NCBI GenBank assembly: GCA_004293145.1
Contig: RDYJ01000012.1
Span: forward strand, 1-46,482
Origin: Nostocales cyanobacterium
GTDB taxonomy: Bacteria; Cyanobacteriota; Cyanobacteriia; Cyanobacteriales; Nostocaceae
Direction: 5' to 3'
DNA length: 46,482 nucleotides
Numbering within the stretch: the stretch's first letter is position 1; each line of letters begins with the position of its first letter. A program made the position numbers and the translations under genes. Shown here in pieces: positions 20,555 to 31,953 of the stretch. The notes beneath the pieces were generated by a model that did no database searches, had not been told where the DNA came from, and was given only the letters and a program-made list of their open reading frames with translations.

Positions 20555-21103
20555 TTACTTCTTACCTTTACCACCAGTCTTACCAGCTTTACGTCTGACC
20601 ACTTCACCGGCATAGCGAATGCCTTTACCCTTGTATGGTTCTGGTGGACGAACGGCACGAATTTTAGCTGCTGTGTTTCCTACCACTTCTTTGTCATAGC
20701 CACTAACGATGACGCTGGTGTTATTTTCCACAGCAAACTGAACTCCTTCTGGTGGCTCAATTTGTACTTGATGGCTATAACCGATATTTAACACCAGGTT
20801 ACGGCCTTGAACTTGGGCGCGATAACCGACCCCTTGAATTTCCAACCGACGTTGAAAACCAAGGGATACTCCTTCAACCATGTTGGCAACCAAGGTCCGG
20901 CTTAAACCGTGCATTTGCCTTGATGTACGGGTTTCATCCCGACGATTTACCAGTAATGTTTCCCCTTCTTGAGAAACGATGACATGAGCAGGTAGTTCAC
21001 GAGAAAGTTCTCCTTTTGGACCTTTCACTACTACCTTTGTGCCATCAATCGCCACTTGTACTTTGGCGGGAACAGTAATTGGACGTTTACCAATACGAGA
21101 CAT
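20555..21103 (-). CDS. rplF: 50S ribosomal protein L6
   Basis: [17 protein letters not shown]...[30 protein letters not shown]. Confidence 0.98.
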   Translation of the reverse strand: MSRIGKRPITVPAKVQVAIDGTKVVVKGPKGELSRELPAHVIVSQEGETLLVNRRDETRTSRQMHGLSRTLVANMVEGVSLGFQRRLEIQGVGYRAQVQGRNLVLNIGYSHQVQIEPPEGVQFAVENNTSVIVSGYDKEVVGNTAAKIRAVRPPEPYKGKGIRYAGEVVRRKAGKTGGKGKK

Positions 21104-21125
21104 GACTTAATTTTGTCCTTTGTCC

Positions 21126-21171
21126 TTTGTCAGTTGTCAGTTGTCAGTTGTCAGTTGTCAGTTGTCAGTTT
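21126..21171. repeat. Heptamer tandem repeat (GTCAGTT)n in the rplF-rpsH spacer
   Basis: gtcctttgtcagttgtcagttgtcagttgtcagttgtcagttt. Confidence 0.9.
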
Positions 21172-21201
21172 TAGGTGGAACTGACTGTTGACTATTGACG
21201 A

Positions 21202-21603
21202 CTACCAAACGTAGCAAAGCACTTCACCACCCAAGTTCTGACGACGCGCTTCGCGGTCTGTCATAATCCCACTGGATGTAGAAATAACGGCGATACCGAT
21301 ACCACCTAATACTCTGGGTAATTCTTTTCTGTTGGAGTAAACGCGCAGACCTGGTTTACTCACTCGCTTCAAGGCTGTGATTAGGGGTTGACGATTTTTA
21401 CCTTTGTATTTCAGGGAAATCACAAGGTTACGCTTTACCCCTTCTTCAGATTCCGCAATTTCAGCAATAAAGCCTTCTTGCTGTAGTACTTTGGCAATAC
21501 TACGAGTCATTTTTGTAGCTGGCACTAGTGTAGTTTGATGCCTTGCCAGGTTAGCATTGCGGATGCGCGTCAGCATATCTGCAATTGTGTCGTTAGCCGC
21601 CAT
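21202..21603 (-). CDS. rpsH: 30S ribosomal protein S8
   Basis: [22 protein letters not shown]...[27 protein letters not shown]. Confidence 0.98.
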   Translation of the reverse strand: MAANDTIADMLTRIRNANLARHQTTLVPATKMTRSIAKVLQQEGFIAEIAESEEGVKRNLVISLKYKGKNRQPLITALKRVSKPGLRVYSNRKELPRVLGGIGIAVISTSSGIMTDREARRQNLGGEVLCYVW

Positions 21604-21624
21604 CGTTCCCTCTGTCTTATGAAC

Positions 21625-22173
21625 TTATTGATCGCGAAAGGGCATTCCCATTTCTTTTAGTAAGGCACGACCCTCTTCGTCGTTTTTCGCGGTGGTGATG
21701 ATAGAAATATCGAGACCACGGATTTGATCGATGCTGTCGTACTCGACTTCTGGAAAAATTAGCTGTTCGCGTACACCTAGAGTATAGTTACCACGCCCGT
21801 CAAAGCTTTTGGCACTAACACCGCGAAAATCACGGATTCTAGGTAATGCTAGGCTAACCAGTCGGTCGAGAAAGGCATACATCCGTTCGCCTCTGAGAGT
21901 CACCATGATGCCAACTGGCATACCTTGACGAATTTTGAAGCCAGCGATCGCCTTTTTAGCCCTTGTCACCACTGGCTTTTGACCAGTGATCAGGGCAATT
22001 TCGTTTAAAGATGCTTCTAATGCCTTAGCATTTTGAGCAGCTTCTCCCAAACCCCGGTTAATAGTTATTTTAGTTACCTTTGGCACTTGATGCACGTTGG
22101 TATACTGAAATTGTTGGGTTAGTTTGGGGACAATTGTCTCTTGGTATAAATTTTTGAGTCTGGTTGTCGCCAT
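21625..22173 (-). CDS. rplE: 50S ribosomal protein L5
   Basis: [66 protein letters not shown]. Confidence 0.98.
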   Translation of the reverse strand: MATTRLKNLYQETIVPKLTQQFQYTNVHQVPKVTKITINRGLGEAAQNAKALEASLNEIALITGQKPVVTRAKKAIAGFKIRQGMPVGIMVTLRGERMYAFLDRLVSLALPRIRDFRGVSAKSFDGRGNYTLGVREQLIFPEVEYDSIDQIRGLDISIITTAKNDEEGRALLKEMGMPFRDQ

Positions 22174-22290
22174 AGTTATTTGTCCTTATTCTCCCTGGGC
22201 TTGGTCAGGGTCACTTTGCTCCAATTAAAAATTAATAATTAAAAATCAAAAATGAACAACTTCAATTTTTTAATTTTTAATTTTGAATTG

Positions 22291-22638
22291 TTAATTGCTG
22301 AGTATTTCACCTGTTTTCTTGAGCATTCTCACTTTCTTGCCTTCAGCAGTGAAAGTGTAGCAGACACGACTAGCGACGTTTTGCTTAGTGGAATAAAGCA
22401 TGACGTTAGAGCTATGAATAGGAAATTCCTGGGTGACAATCTGCCCAGATTCTCCTTCTTGCTGAGGTTTAACGTGCTTTGTTTTGATATTCACACCTTT
22501 GACAAGGACTTTACTGAGTTGGGGTAATGCTTTAATCACTTCACCAACTTTACCTTTATCCTTACCAGCAATCACTTGTACAGTGTCGCCGGTTTTGACG
22601 TGCATTTTATGAAAAACTTTAGGTTGTGGCTTTGCCAT
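22291..22638 (-). CDS. rplX: 50S ribosomal protein L24
   Basis: [48 protein letters not shown]. Confidence 0.96.
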   Translation of the reverse strand: MAKPQPKVFHKMHVKTGDTVQVIAGKDKGKVGEVIKALPQLSKVLVKGVNIKTKHVKPQQEGESGQIVTQEFPIHSSNVMLYSTKQNVASRVCYTFTAEGKKVRMLKKTGEILSN

Positions 22639-23006
22639 TACAGCACCTCCGGCGCGAGAGAAACTATTTTGGTAAAGTTTTTATCGCGTAATTCCCGTGC
22701 TACAGGTCCAAATACCCGTGTACCTCTGGGATTACCATCTTTGTTGATGATGACTGCGGCGTTATCATCAAACCGAATGCTCATGCCACTGTCCCTGTTG
22801 ATACTTTTTCTAGTACGAACAATTACAGCTTCCACAACATCAGACTTCTTCACAGCCATGTTGGGTGAGGACTCTTTAACAACAGCGATAATTTTATCGC
22901 CCACGCCACCGTATCGGCGATTACCTGCACCTAATACGCGGATACACATTAGTTTTTTGGCACCGCTATTATCTGCGACATTCAGATAAGTTTGGGGTTG
23001 AATCAC
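22638..23006 (-). CDS. rplN: 50S ribosomal protein L14
   Basis: [46 protein letters not shown]. Confidence 0.98.
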   Translation of the reverse strand: MIQPQTYLNVADNSGAKKLMCIRVLGAGNRRYGGVGDKIIAVVKESSPNMAVKKSDVVEAVIVRTRKSINRDSGMSIRFDDNAAVIINKDGNPRGTRVFGPVARELRDKNFTKIVSLAPEVL

Positions 23007-23048
23007 AATTAGTCTCCCGGTTAGAGTTGTTACTTAGGTAACAACTAT

Positions 23049-23300
23049 TTATTTTGTAGCTTTAGCGTTGAGAATTTCTGTGATCTGCCAACGCTTGGTT
23101 TTGCTCAATGGTCTAGTTTCCTGAATGCGAACGCGATCGCCCACTTTACAGGTATTATCCTCATCATGAGCCTTATAGCGCCGGGTTCGGACTACGATTT
23201 TGCCGTACTTGGGGTGAGGAGCGCGGTTTTCAACAGCGACTACCACTGTTTTTTGCATTTTATCGCTCACTACCAAGCCAACACGTTCCTTGACTGCCAT
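23049..23300 (-). CDS. rpsQ: 30S ribosomal protein S17
   Basis: [44 protein letters not shown]. Confidence 0.97.
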   Translation of the reverse strand: MAVKERVGLVVSDKMQKTVVVAVENRAPHPKYGKIVVRTRRYKAHDEDNTCKVGDRVRIQETRPLSKTKRWQITEILNAKATK

Positions 23301-23306
23301 AATCTC

Positions 23307-23534
23307 CTACTTTTCTTCCTGAGTCGATTGACTTGCTGCCCGTTGGCGTTCTCCCTCTACTGTCAGCAGTTGGGCGAGGCGATGGCGGGCGTGTCTGAAC
23401 TGGTGGGGTTTTTCTAACTGTCTAGTAGCTTTTTGCAAGCGCAACTGGAATAGTTGTCTTTTAACAGCGACTATTTCCTCAGACAGCTTTTCGTCACTTA
23501 ATTCTCTAGCTTCTGAAATCTTGGGAAGAGGCAT
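23307..23534 (-). CDS. rpmC: 50S ribosomal protein L29
   Basis: ISEARELSDEKLSEEIVAVKRQLFQLRLQKATRQLEKPHQFRHARHRLAQLLT. Confidence 0.96.
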   Translation of the reverse strand: MPLPKISEARELSDEKLSEEIVAVKRQLFQLRLQKATRQLEKPHQFRHARHRLAQLLTVEGERQRAASQSTQEEK

Positions 23535-23537
23535 AAC

Positions 23538-23963
23538 CTACTCCTGCTCCTGTGGTTGAGAGCGCACAATAAACTTGGTCTTAATTGGTAGCTTAGTATC
23601 AGCCAATCGCATGGCTTCACGAGCTATTTCTTCGGAAACACCAGCGATTTCAAACAAAATCCGCCCTGGTTTGACAACAGCTACCCAAAATTCTGGATTA
23701 CCTTTACCAGAACCCATCCGGGTTTCTGCGGGACGCATGGTTACAGGTTTATCAGGGAAAATCCGAATCCAGATTTTACCACCCCGACGAATGTAACGAG
23801 TCATTGCCCGACGGGAAGCTTCGATTTGCCGGGAAGTAATCCACGCTGGTTCTTGTGCCTGGAGGGCAAAATCCCCAAAGTTGAGCGTACTGCCACGGCT
23901 TGCTAGACCCTCCATGCGTCCGCGTTGTTGTTTGCGGAATTTAGTTCTTCTAGGACTTAACAT
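23538..23963 (-). CDS. rplP: 50S ribosomal protein L16
   Basis: [75 protein letters not shown]. Confidence 0.98.
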   Translation of the reverse strand: MLSPRRTKFRKQQRGRMEGLASRGSTLNFGDFALQAQEPAWITSRQIEASRRAMTRYIRRGGKIWIRIFPDKPVTMRPAETRMGSGKGNPEFWVAVVKPGRILFEIAGVSEEIAREAMRLADTKLPIKTKFIVRSQPQEQE

Positions 23964-24015
23964 GATTTGCTAATTGGTAATTAGTAATCGGTAATTGGCT
24001 TTTTCCTGTCACCTA

Positions 24016-24771
24016 TTACGCTTCATTTGAGCGATCTTCAAATTGCTGGCGACGACGTTGTTGTTGACGGCGACGGGGTTCGCGTTCCCGCGTGGTTGGT
24101 TGAGAAGGAAGTTCTTCTTGTCCGGGGATAATTTCTCCCTTAAACACCCAAACCTTAATCCCCAAAATCCCGTAAACTGTCTGCGCTGTGCAGCAAGAAT
24201 AGTCAATATCAGCCCGCAGGGTATGTAGAGGTACTCTACCTTCCCGTGTCCACTCTGTCCGGGCAATTTCCGCACCATTGAGCCGACCACCAACTTGAAC
24301 CTTAATCCCTTGAACTCCTGCTCTTTGGGCGCGTTGAATAGCTTGGCGAACTACACGACGGAAGGAAACACGGCGTTCTAGTTGTTGAGCAATGTATTCC
24401 GCAATCAAGTAGGCATCAGCATCAACTCGTTGAACTTCAACTACGTTAATGCGAATTTGGCGGTTGCTGCCCAGCATTTCTTGGAGTCCGGTACGCAGTG
24501 ATTCGATACCTTGTCCACCCCGACCTACTACAACACCTGGTCTGGCTGTCCGTACTTCTAGGTCAATTTGGTCAGCTTTGCGTTCAATGCGGATTTCCGA
24601 AATACCAGCATTGTTTTGAGCGGATCTACCCAGTTTTTGCTCTATGTATTTACGGAGTTTATGGTCTTCTTGTAGCAGTTCTGGATAGCGGTCAGGAACT
24701 GCAAACCAACGGGATTGATGTTCTTGTGTAATACCCAGACGAAAACCGACTGGATGAATTTTCTGTCCCAC
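24016..24771 (-). CDS. rpsC: 30S ribosomal protein S3
   Basis: [44 protein letters not shown]. Confidence 0.98.
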   Translation of the reverse strand: MGQKIHPVGFRLGITQEHQSRWFAVPDRYPELLQEDHKLRKYIEQKLGRSAQNNAGISEIRIERKADQIDLEVRTARPGVVVGRGGQGIESLRTGLQEMLGSNRQIRINVVEVQRVDADAYLIAEYIAQQLERRVSFRRVVRQAIQRAQRAGVQGIKVQVGGRLNGAEIARTEWTREGRVPLHTLRADIDYSCCTAQTVYGILGIKVWVFKGEIIPGQEELPSQPTTREREPRRRQQQRRRQQFEDRSNEA

Positions 24772-24828
24772 AAATGCTTCCTCTAAAATTTCTTACTGTA
24801 CGCAATTTAGTTGTGTCAGTTTTTTTGC

Positions 24829-25191
24829 TTATTTAGCAGCGGTAGCACCAGCACCAACAGCGACAGTGATGTGACACGTCGGCTTGCGAATTTGGTAGGC
24901 TCGTCCCTGCGCTCTGGGTTGAAACCGTTTCAGGACTGGACCTTGGTCAGCAAAAGCCTGAGTGATAACTAGCTCCGCCCGATCTAAACCTTCATTATGT
25001 TCAGCATTAGCTGCTGCACTTCTCAACACCTTTAATACTGGATCACAAGCTCGGTAAGGCATGAATTCCAGGATGATGAGTGCTTCCCGATATGACCGTC
25101 CCCTGATTTGGTCAAGTACACGACGCACTTTATAGGGAGAAATGCGGATATAACGAGCGATCGCTTTAACTTCTGTAGTATCAGTTGCCAT
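24829..25191 (-). CDS. rplV: 50S ribosomal protein L22
   Basis: [34 protein letters not shown]. Track start 25212 is an ATG inside a heptamer repeat; [19 protein letters not shown] at 25191 preferred. Confidence 0.95.
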   Translation of the reverse strand: MATDTTEVKAIARYIRISPYKVRRVLDQIRGRSYREALIILEFMPYRACDPVLKVLRSAAANAEHNEGLDRAELVITQAFADQGPVLKRFQPRAQGRAYQIRKPTCHITVAVGAGATAAK

Positions 25192-25205
25192 AATTTTCTC
25201 CGTTT

Positions 25206-25267
25206 TGGTCATTTGTCATTGGTCATTTGTTCTTAGCTAATGACTAATGACTAATGACTAATGACTA
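25206..25267. repeat. Heptamer tandem repeats (GTCATTT / AATGACT) between rpsS and rplV
   Basis: tggtcatttgtcattggtcatttgttcttagctaatgactaatgactaatgactaatgacta. Confidence 0.9.
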
Positions 25268-25543
25268 TCTCCCCGATTTTTTGTCACTTTTACCATGACC
25301 TCTGTAGGTGCGGGTTGGGGCAAATTCACCCAACTTATGTCCCACCATCTGCTCGTTCACAAACACTGGAACGTGTTGTTTTCCATTGTGAACAGCTATG
25401 GTATGACCTACCATCATAGGTAAAATTGTCGAGGCTCTTGACCAAGTTTTAATGACTTGCTTTTCGTTGTTAGCGTTCAGCTTTTCAATTTTGCTGAGTA
25501 AGTGATCAGCAACAAAAGGACCCTTTTTTAGAGAACGACCCAT
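25265..25543 (-). CDS. rpsS: 30S ribosomal protein S19
   Basis: [62 protein letters not shown]. Confidence 0.98.
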   Translation of the reverse strand: MGRSLKKGPFVADHLLSKIEKLNANNEKQVIKTWSRASTILPMMVGHTIAVHNGKQHVPVFVNEQMVGHKLGEFAPTRTYRGHGKSDKKSGR

Positions 25544-25679
25544 AGTTTAATTTTGGATTTTGGATTTTGGATTGAGAATTTCGGATTTTGGATCATGAGG
25601 TTGCTTGCTCAGACTTCTCTAATATTGGGATGCCTACAAGTAGACCGAATCTAAAATCCAACATTTAAAATCTAAAATT

Positions 25680-26543
25680 CTAAGACTGACGACCACCGCG
25701 ACCGCGTTTAGAAGATTTACGACGGCGACGTACAATTAATTTAGAGCTTGCTTTCTTGCGCTTGCGGGTCTTAGCGCCTAAAGTTGGTTTACCCCAAGGT
25801 GTCACAGGTCCTGATCTACCGATGGGCGCTCTGCCTTCACCACCACCATGTGGGTGATCAACGGGGTTCATGACGCTACCTCTGACCTTGGGACGACGAC
25901 CCTTCCAGCGATTCCGTCCGGCTTTACCAGCACTCAGGTTTCTCGCGTCAGTGTTGCCTACTTGTCCAATGGTGGCGTAACATTCACGGCGAATCATACG
26001 AACTTCACCAGAAGGTAACTTAAGAGTTACATAATTACCTTCTTTAGCCACAACTTGGGCTGTAGCTCCAGCAGCACGGACAATTTGACCGCCTTTACCT
26101 GGAGTCATTTCCACGTTATGAACATTAGTACCCAAAGGAATCTTAGACAGAGGCAAGGCGTTACCATCTTCATAAGGAGCTTCAACGCCAGCAATAATTG
26201 TTGCGCCTACTTTCAAGCCATTGGGATGTAAAATATAGCGTTTTTCGCCATCTTCGTATACAACCAGAGCGATTCGCGCATTCCGGTTGGGATCGTATTC
26301 AATTGCTGTAACTGTAGCTGTAATGTCCCGTTTATCTCTCTTAAAATCGATAATCCGGTACAGCTGTTTGTGTCCGCCTCCCCGACGACGGCTGGTTATC
26401 CGCCCTTGATTGTTCCGACCTTTGGCACGATGTACTGATTCAGTCAGTGATTTTTCTGGCTCAGTTTTGGTGATTTCCGCAAAGTCGGAGATTGTAACTT
26501 GGCGAGTACTGGGGGTATAAGGGCGATAAGAACGAGTACCCAT
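25680..26543 (-). CDS. rplB: 50S ribosomal protein L2
   Basis: [61 protein letters not shown]. Confidence 0.98.
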   Translation of the reverse strand: MGTRSYRPYTPSTRQVTISDFAEITKTEPEKSLTESVHRAKGRNNQGRITSRRRGGGHKQLYRIIDFKRDKRDITATVTAIEYDPNRNARIALVVYEDGEKRYILHPNGLKVGATIIAGVEAPYEDGNALPLSKIPLGTNVHNVEMTPGKGGQIVRAAGATAQVVAKEGNYVTLKLPSGEVRMIRRECYATIGQVGNTDARNLSAGKAGRNRWKGRRPKVRGSVMNPVDHPHGGGEGRAPIGRSGPVTPWGKPTLGAKTRKRKKASSKLIVRRRRKSSKRGRGGRQS

Positions 26544-26676
26544 AAGTAATTTTGAATTTCGGATTTTCGATTTGGGATTGAGAATTTTCTTGATTTCGAT
26601 GTTTGATTTTTAATTGTTGTTTGGCGATTATATTCATCACCCCAATCTAAAATCTAAAATCTAAAATCTAAAATTC

Positions 26677-26991
26677 TTAAACATCTGGGAAGAGAACTTG
26701 TCTGATTTTGTCTTCGTCCCCAGCTGCGACGGTGACAATAGCCCGCTTGTATTGGGGCTTAAAGCCGATAAACTTACCGACACGGCGCTTTTTACGAGGT
26801 GGTAAGGATGTATTGACTTTGACAACTTTGACTTGAAACAAGTCTTCAATTGCTGCTCTAATTTCTGGCTTGGTTGATTTGGGAGTGACTTCAAAAGTGT
26901 ATTTGTTTTGCTCCATCATGATGGTCGCCTTTTCGGTGAGAATTGGACGACGTACCAAGTCGGCGAGGTTACGGGGGTCAAAGTTAGGCAC
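26677..26991 (-). CDS. rplW: 50S ribosomal protein L23
   Basis: [47 protein letters not shown]. Confidence 0.97.
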   Translation of the reverse strand: MPNFDPRNLADLVRRPILTEKATIMMEQNKYTFEVTPKSTKPEIRAAIEDLFQVKVVKVNTSLPPRKKRRVGKFIGFKPQYKRAIVTVAAGDEDKIRQVLFPDV

Positions 26992-27616
26992 TGTAGACCT
27001 CCTGAATTTTCTCTAAAGCTGCCGGCGTAACAACGATTTTGTCAGCGTGGAGCAAATCGTAAACATTTAGTTGGTCAGCTGCAATTAGTTTCAAATTCTC
27101 TATGTTGCGGGCTGACAAAAGTACGTTTTCTGCTATCTCTGCCAAAATTAACAAGGACTTTTGTTCTGGTGCAGCTCCCCACCGGGCTAATGCTGCTACC
27201 ATTTCTTTGGTTTTGGGACGTTGTAGTTCATTGCTAAATTCTTCTACAACAATCAAATCTTCAGCGCGACTTACGAAGGCTGTCCGCAGTGCCAAACGCC
27301 GCTCTTTACGGTTGAGTTTGATGTTGAAGTCTCTGGGTTTTGGTCCAAAGATTACACCACCACCACGCCATAAGGGTGAACGAATAGAACCTGCACGAGC
27401 GCGACCTGTACCTTTTTGTCTCCAAGGTTTGCGACCACCACCACGTACTTCAGAACGGGTTTTGGTGCTGACTGTACCTTGGCGAGAATTGGTCATTTGT
27501 CTGACGAGGGCGCGGTGTACTATGTGCGCCGCTGTTTCTTCTCTGGCAACTCGCAACTCGAAGTTGGTCTGACCAACTTGCTCGCCTTGCCAATTTTTAA
27601 CTACACTCTCAACCAT
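26984..27616 (-). CDS. rplD: 50S ribosomal protein L4
   Basis: [49 protein letters not shown]. Confidence 0.98.
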   Translation of the reverse strand: MVESVVKNWQGEQVGQTNFELRVAREETAAHIVHRALVRQMTNSRQGTVSTKTRSEVRGGGRKPWRQKGTGRARAGSIRSPLWRGGGVIFGPKPRDFNIKLNRKERRLALRTAFVSRAEDLIVVEEFSNELQRPKTKEMVAALARWGAAPEQKSLLILAEIAENVLLSARNIENLKLIAADQLNVYDLLHADKIVVTPAALEKIQEVYSA

Positions 27617-27675
27617 TTTTGTGTCCTTTGTCAGTGGTCAGTTGTCAGTTGACGCTGACAGCTAAACAACTAAAA

Positions 27676-28314
27676 CTATTTACTACCAACTTTATTTGTG
27701 GGTACAACATTAACTAATGCACCTGGTTTTCCAGGGATAGCACCCTTGACTAGGATCAGGTTGCGTTCTGCATCTACTCGCACAATGGTTAGTTTGCGAA
27801 TTGTGACCCGAGTACCACCTAAGCGTCCTGCCATCCTCTTTCCGGGATAAACACGACCGGGGGTTGTCCCAGCACCGATGGAACCTGGCGCTCTGTGGTT
27901 TTTAGAACCGTGTGACATTGGTCCGCGACCGAAGTTGTTACGCTTCTGGTTGCCCGCAAAACCACGACCGATGCTTGTACCGATTACATCTACAATTTGA
28001 CCAGCACTAAAAATATCTGCCTTAATTTCTTGACCTAAAGCATAGTCACTAGAGGTATCAATGCGATACTCGTTTAAATGCCGCAATGCAGGGGCAGATG
28101 ATTTGGCTAAGTGACCTAGTAGTGGTCTATTTAATGCCTTGGGTTTAACTTCGCCATAGCCAACTTGGATGGCAGAGTAACCGTCGGTCTGTTTTGTCTT
28201 AACTTGTGTAACAGTGCATGGACCGGCTTGAATGACGGTGACGGGAATGGCTACTCCTGCTTCGTCAAAGATTTGGGTCATGCCCAGCTTGGTGCCGAGA
28301 ATACCTACAGACAC
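27676..28314 (-). CDS. rplC: 50S ribosomal protein L3
   Basis: [73 protein letters not shown]. Confidence 0.98.
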   Translation of the reverse strand: MSVGILGTKLGMTQIFDEAGVAIPVTVIQAGPCTVTQVKTKQTDGYSAIQVGYGEVKPKALNRPLLGHLAKSSAPALRHLNEYRIDTSSDYALGQEIKADIFSAGQIVDVIGTSIGRGFAGNQKRNNFGRGPMSHGSKNHRAPGSIGAGTTPGRVYPGKRMAGRLGGTRVTIRKLTIVRVDAERNLILVKGAIPGKPGALVNVVPTNKVGSK

Positions 28315-29170
28315 AGTAACTGGTTCTCCTTATCTAATTGCTGACCTTGGAATCTAACTTTTTAGGGACAAGTTTTTTCATCGTCTTGATCGGGTGGAAT
28401 GTCCTCACAAATTTGCACTGGCGTTAGACAGGGCAAATTATTGACGACGCAAAAAACTGCTTCCCTACTGTTTGGTGAATCCGTTTATTTTTTCACTCAC
28501 TTGGCCACCAGAACAGTGATAATTACCTTCGTCATCAGAAGGCATTATTTCTGGAATCAATGCAAGACGTTATTGCTTTGCGCTTTGTGCAGCAATGCTT
28601 TCGTCCAAGCGATTGCTCTGGCACTCTCCGGTTGTAGTAGGACTTAAGTGCAAATTGCCACTCAGTATCCGTTTCCTGAAACTTGCTTTTCAGGCTCTAC
28701 TTCATAAATACCTTAAACTTAATGTTCGAGGTCTTGCCTTTTTTTAGGGGCTGCGGGAGTGAACGGGGGCTGGAGCTTTAATTTGGCTGTGGGTTACTAG
28801 CCATTAGCTTCTGAGTTTGACCTGTAAAGCTTTTTTATTTTAGCAGTCTCTTGTGCATTTTTACCAGATTATTTATTCCTTTGGGAATTTAAACTCATCA
28901 ATTTTTGATGCTTTTACTGGGTGAGATTGCTAAATTCAGAGAGCTACCTAATTTTACTGTTTGGTCACAATCTAATAATATAAATCATTCATTTGCTTTT
29001 GTCTAGTATTTCACTGGGCAGATTTTCCTGGGGAGGATAAAAACGTGGAAAATTAGCAACTTATCTACGTTCAATGCCCAGTGTTGCTAAAGTTTTGTGG
29101 CTTAATCTAACTTAATCTACCATCAAAAGGTGAATAATAGAGATATCTAAGTGGAATAAGACGAAAATCT

Positions 29171-29647
29171 ATGGCACTAATTACCACTGGCAACGGTTTA
29201 ATCCGGGATTTGGAGAAATTTGGCGCTCTGGGTGTATATGTTCCTTTGGAGGGAGGCTATGAAGGTCGTTATCGCCGTCGATTGCGGGCTGCTGGCTACA
29301 CCAACCTTCATATTACTGCCAGGGGACTAGGAGATGTTGCTGCCTATCTGACAAGAGTTCATGGTGTAAGACCTCCTCATCTGGGTAAAAAAAGCACTGG
29401 TAGCGGTGCAGCGGTGGGTGAAGTGTATTATTTACCTCCTATGATCAGTTCCCATTTAGAACATTTACCACCTAAGTCCAAGGGTCTATTGCTGTGGATC
29501 ATTGAGGGACATATTCTTTCTGATCAGGAAGTAGAGTATTTGGCGAATTTGCCCAAGTTAGAACCACGGGTAAAAGTGGTGATTGAACGAGGTGGCGATC
29601 GCTATTTCCGGTGGACTCCCCTGGAAAAAACACTGTTAGCTAGTTAA
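29171..29647 (+). CDS. ndhN: NAD(P)H-quinone oxidoreductase subunit N
   Basis: MALITTGNGLIRDLEKFGALGVYVPLEGGYEGRYRRRLRAAGYTNLHITARGLGDVAAYLTRVHGVRPPHLGKK matches recalled cyanobacterial NdhN. Confidence 0.94.
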   Translation: MALITTGNGLIRDLEKFGALGVYVPLEGGYEGRYRRRLRAAGYTNLHITARGLGDVAAYLTRVHGVRPPHLGKKSTGSGAAVGEVYYLPPMISSHLEHLPPKSKGLLLWIIEGHILSDQEVEYLANLPKLEPRVKVVIERGGDRYFRWTPLEKTLLAS

Positions 29648-29660
29648 CAGCTAATTAACT

Positions 29661-29685
29661 AACACGGGATTTGAAGTCCCGTGTT
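29661..29685. terminator. Hairpin 3' of ndhN
   Basis: aacacgggatttgaagtcccgtgtt: 9-bp perfect arms aacacggga/tcccgtgtt, 7-nt loop, 13 nt after the stop; no T-tract follows. Confidence 0.7.
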
Positions 29686-30358
29686 CAGTACCGTAAAAAT
29701 ATTTAGGGACTTCCAAAACAGCATATTTAAAACATTGAATTTATAAATTTTCTGTAAATTTTATTTTAAGTAGACTTTAAGAATTTAGAAATTACTGATA
29801 TAAGAGCAACTTAATAATTCTAAGTAAATTTACTGAAAAAATATGTTTTTTTTGAGTAAAAATTTAAATGAGTTAATATTTGCTTACATTAGAAATCAAG
29901 CTAAGTGAGTATTCTTGTATTGTTCTATCTCAATTTGATGATTTTGATCCTATATTCTCTCAATAGGGTAAGGTTACCTTATTTTAAGCGAACCATTAAT
30001 GTTTATATTACTTAATAAAGTAAAGATTTTATCAAGTTGAAATAGAGAATCAAAAGATTACGTAAATAATGCTAATATCGGTACTTAAGTGGAAGCTAAT
30101 AAAAAACATATCCATATCTAGAGTTTACTCTTTGTGCAAACAATAATAGCTCTGTTGTCAACAGTAGACGTGGATGGTTCAAAAGCTAAATTCACCTAAT
30201 CAAAAATTATAGATTTCAATAGTTGAGATAGCAGTAGCATCTCAATCACAACACTGCTAAAAACAGTGGCATATAACAATAATTCTCTTCTGACAAGTTA
30301 AGAAGGAGAATTTTTCAATTCAACTCTTCCTCATACACATCAACCAATTCAAAGGTTC

Positions 30359-31090
30359 ATGATTATGAAATTAAAGACACCCATTAAATCCCTTGCAGTG
30401 GGAATAACTGCTACTTTGGCTACTATTGCCATGCTTTCTACTTCTGCTCAAGCAGCAATTCTCTCAGGTACTGTCATACTCAGTGATCTACTGGCGGGTA
30501 ATTCTTATCAGCTTGGGGATAAACTCTTTGATAACTTTCGGGCATTCAGCACGATTGAAACTGGTGGTGCTAACGGACCTGAAGCAGACGAAATTTTTGT
30601 ATTTGGAGAAATAGCTGGATCTGCATATAACTTGCTGTTTCAGAGCGCACTTTGGAATGTTACATCAGGACAAACAATAGACACAACTTTTCAGTATGAT
30701 GTAACAGTTCTTGATCCTAATCAATGGATTGATAAAGTTGATTTGGAACTTAAAACCTATGGTACTAACGGAACTGGGTTTATCACCATAACTGATCGAG
30801 TGGATCTACTGGATCCTGGTAGTGGGTCAGTGAATCTACTGGCTACATCAACTTCGCCGTTTGATTCTGTGATCAAAGATGTAATTCCCCATCAGAAGAA
30901 AATATCCGTGACTAAGGATATTGCTTTAGTTGGTGGTACTAATGGTATGGCAAGTATTTCGCTAATCAATCAGTCAGTCCACCAAACTACACCCGAATCA
31001 AGTATAGTGTTGGGAATTTTGGCTGTTGCTGGTATGGGTTTGACAGTAAAAGTGAAAAAGCTAAAAACAACAATTACTCGTGTCGGCTAA
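30359..31090 (+). CDS. Exported protein with PEP-CTERM-like C-terminal anchor
   Basis: N-terminal signal peptide (LAVGITATLATIAMLSTSAQAA) and C-terminal TTPESSIVLGILAVAGMGLTVKVKKLK. Confidence 0.75.
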   Translation: MIMKLKTPIKSLAVGITATLATIAMLSTSAQAAILSGTVILSDLLAGNSYQLGDKLFDNFRAFSTIETGGANGPEADEIFVFGEIAGSAYNLLFQSALWNVTSGQTIDTTFQYDVTVLDPNQWIDKVDLELKTYGTNGTGFITITDRVDLLDPGSGSVNLLATSTSPFDSVIKDVIPHQKKISVTKDIALVGGTNGMASISLINQSVHQTTPESSIVLGILAVAGMGLTVKVKKLKTTITRVG

Positions 31091-31346
31091 ACACGAGTAA
31101 CTGTTTTGGGATTCGATGACTGGGTATCCTGAAGGTGAATTTTAAGGTTGACCCAGAAACCTGTTTGATTGTAGCAAACAACTACCAGAATATCCTGGGT
31201 CAAACTCAGGATATTTTTGGCTAGGTACTAACAAGTTGGAATTAGATAGAAAATATGGGACAATTTTCTTTAATAGTCGTCATACTGAAGTATGGAGAGA
31301 ACAAACAACTCCCTCCTCAAGTTGACGCAAAGGTGATCAAACAAAA

Positions 31347-31892
31347 ATGAGACGTAAATCAACTGGTAGATCAGCTACTAATACTACTTCTAACCCTTCT
31401 GTGTTTCAGTCCCCTCTGTTTAACTTTACCACCATTGCAATTTTGGGAGGGGTGCTGATTTTAGGAATTGGGATTGGAATTGCGTTTAGTTCTACAAGCA
31501 CATTGAGTCCATCAAATGTGGCTTCCCGTGAATTTATTGATACTAAAGCACCAAACCCAGAAATTTGTGTACAGTATGGAGCCAGTGCGATGGTGATGGA
31601 TGCTAGATTGTTTGTCACTCTTAACCCCTTTAATGTATATGTTGCCCAGCCGAATATACGTCCTGGATGTGTAATCCGCCAAAATAACTGGGCTATTTTA
31701 GAAAACAAAAAACTTGTCACTTCAGATCAGGTAAGAGAATGTAAAAATCGCCTGAATACCTTTGGTTTTACAGGTGATTTAAACAGTGAGAAGCCCGATA
31801 TTCGATGTATATATCAGAATGAATCTGCTCAAAATTTCTTCTTATCTCAACCGGGTGCAGTTGCACCAAATCAGGAAACAGAAAGATTCTAA
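31347..31892 (+). CDS. DUF3172-like membrane-anchored protein
   Basis: Single N-terminal TM segment, then PNPEICVQYGASAMVMDARLFVTLNPFNVYVAQPNIRPGCVIRQNNWAILE, recalled from cyanobacterial DUF3172 proteins. Confidence 0.75.
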   Translation: MRRKSTGRSATNTTSNPSVFQSPLFNFTTIAILGGVLILGIGIGIAFSSTSTLSPSNVASREFIDTKAPNPEICVQYGASAMVMDARLFVTLNPFNVYVAQPNIRPGCVIRQNNWAILENKKLVTSDQVRECKNRLNTFGFTGDLNSEKPDIRCIYQNESAQNFFLSQPGAVAPNQETERF

Positions 31893-31953
31893 AAACGTAA
31901 GCATTCAGAAGTCAGGGGTCAGATAAATATTTCCAATTTTGATTGTTGACTTT

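Noticed and set aside
24009-24293. Minus-strand 94-aa ORF
   Set aside because: Alternative frame within the rpsC 3' end; no homology recognised.
27102-27572. Plus-strand 156-aa ORF
   Set aside because: Antisense to rplD; shadow ORF.
28399-28647. Plus-strand 82-aa ORF in the rplC-ndhN gap
   Set aside because: No domain or clear ribosome-binding site; treated as non-coding.
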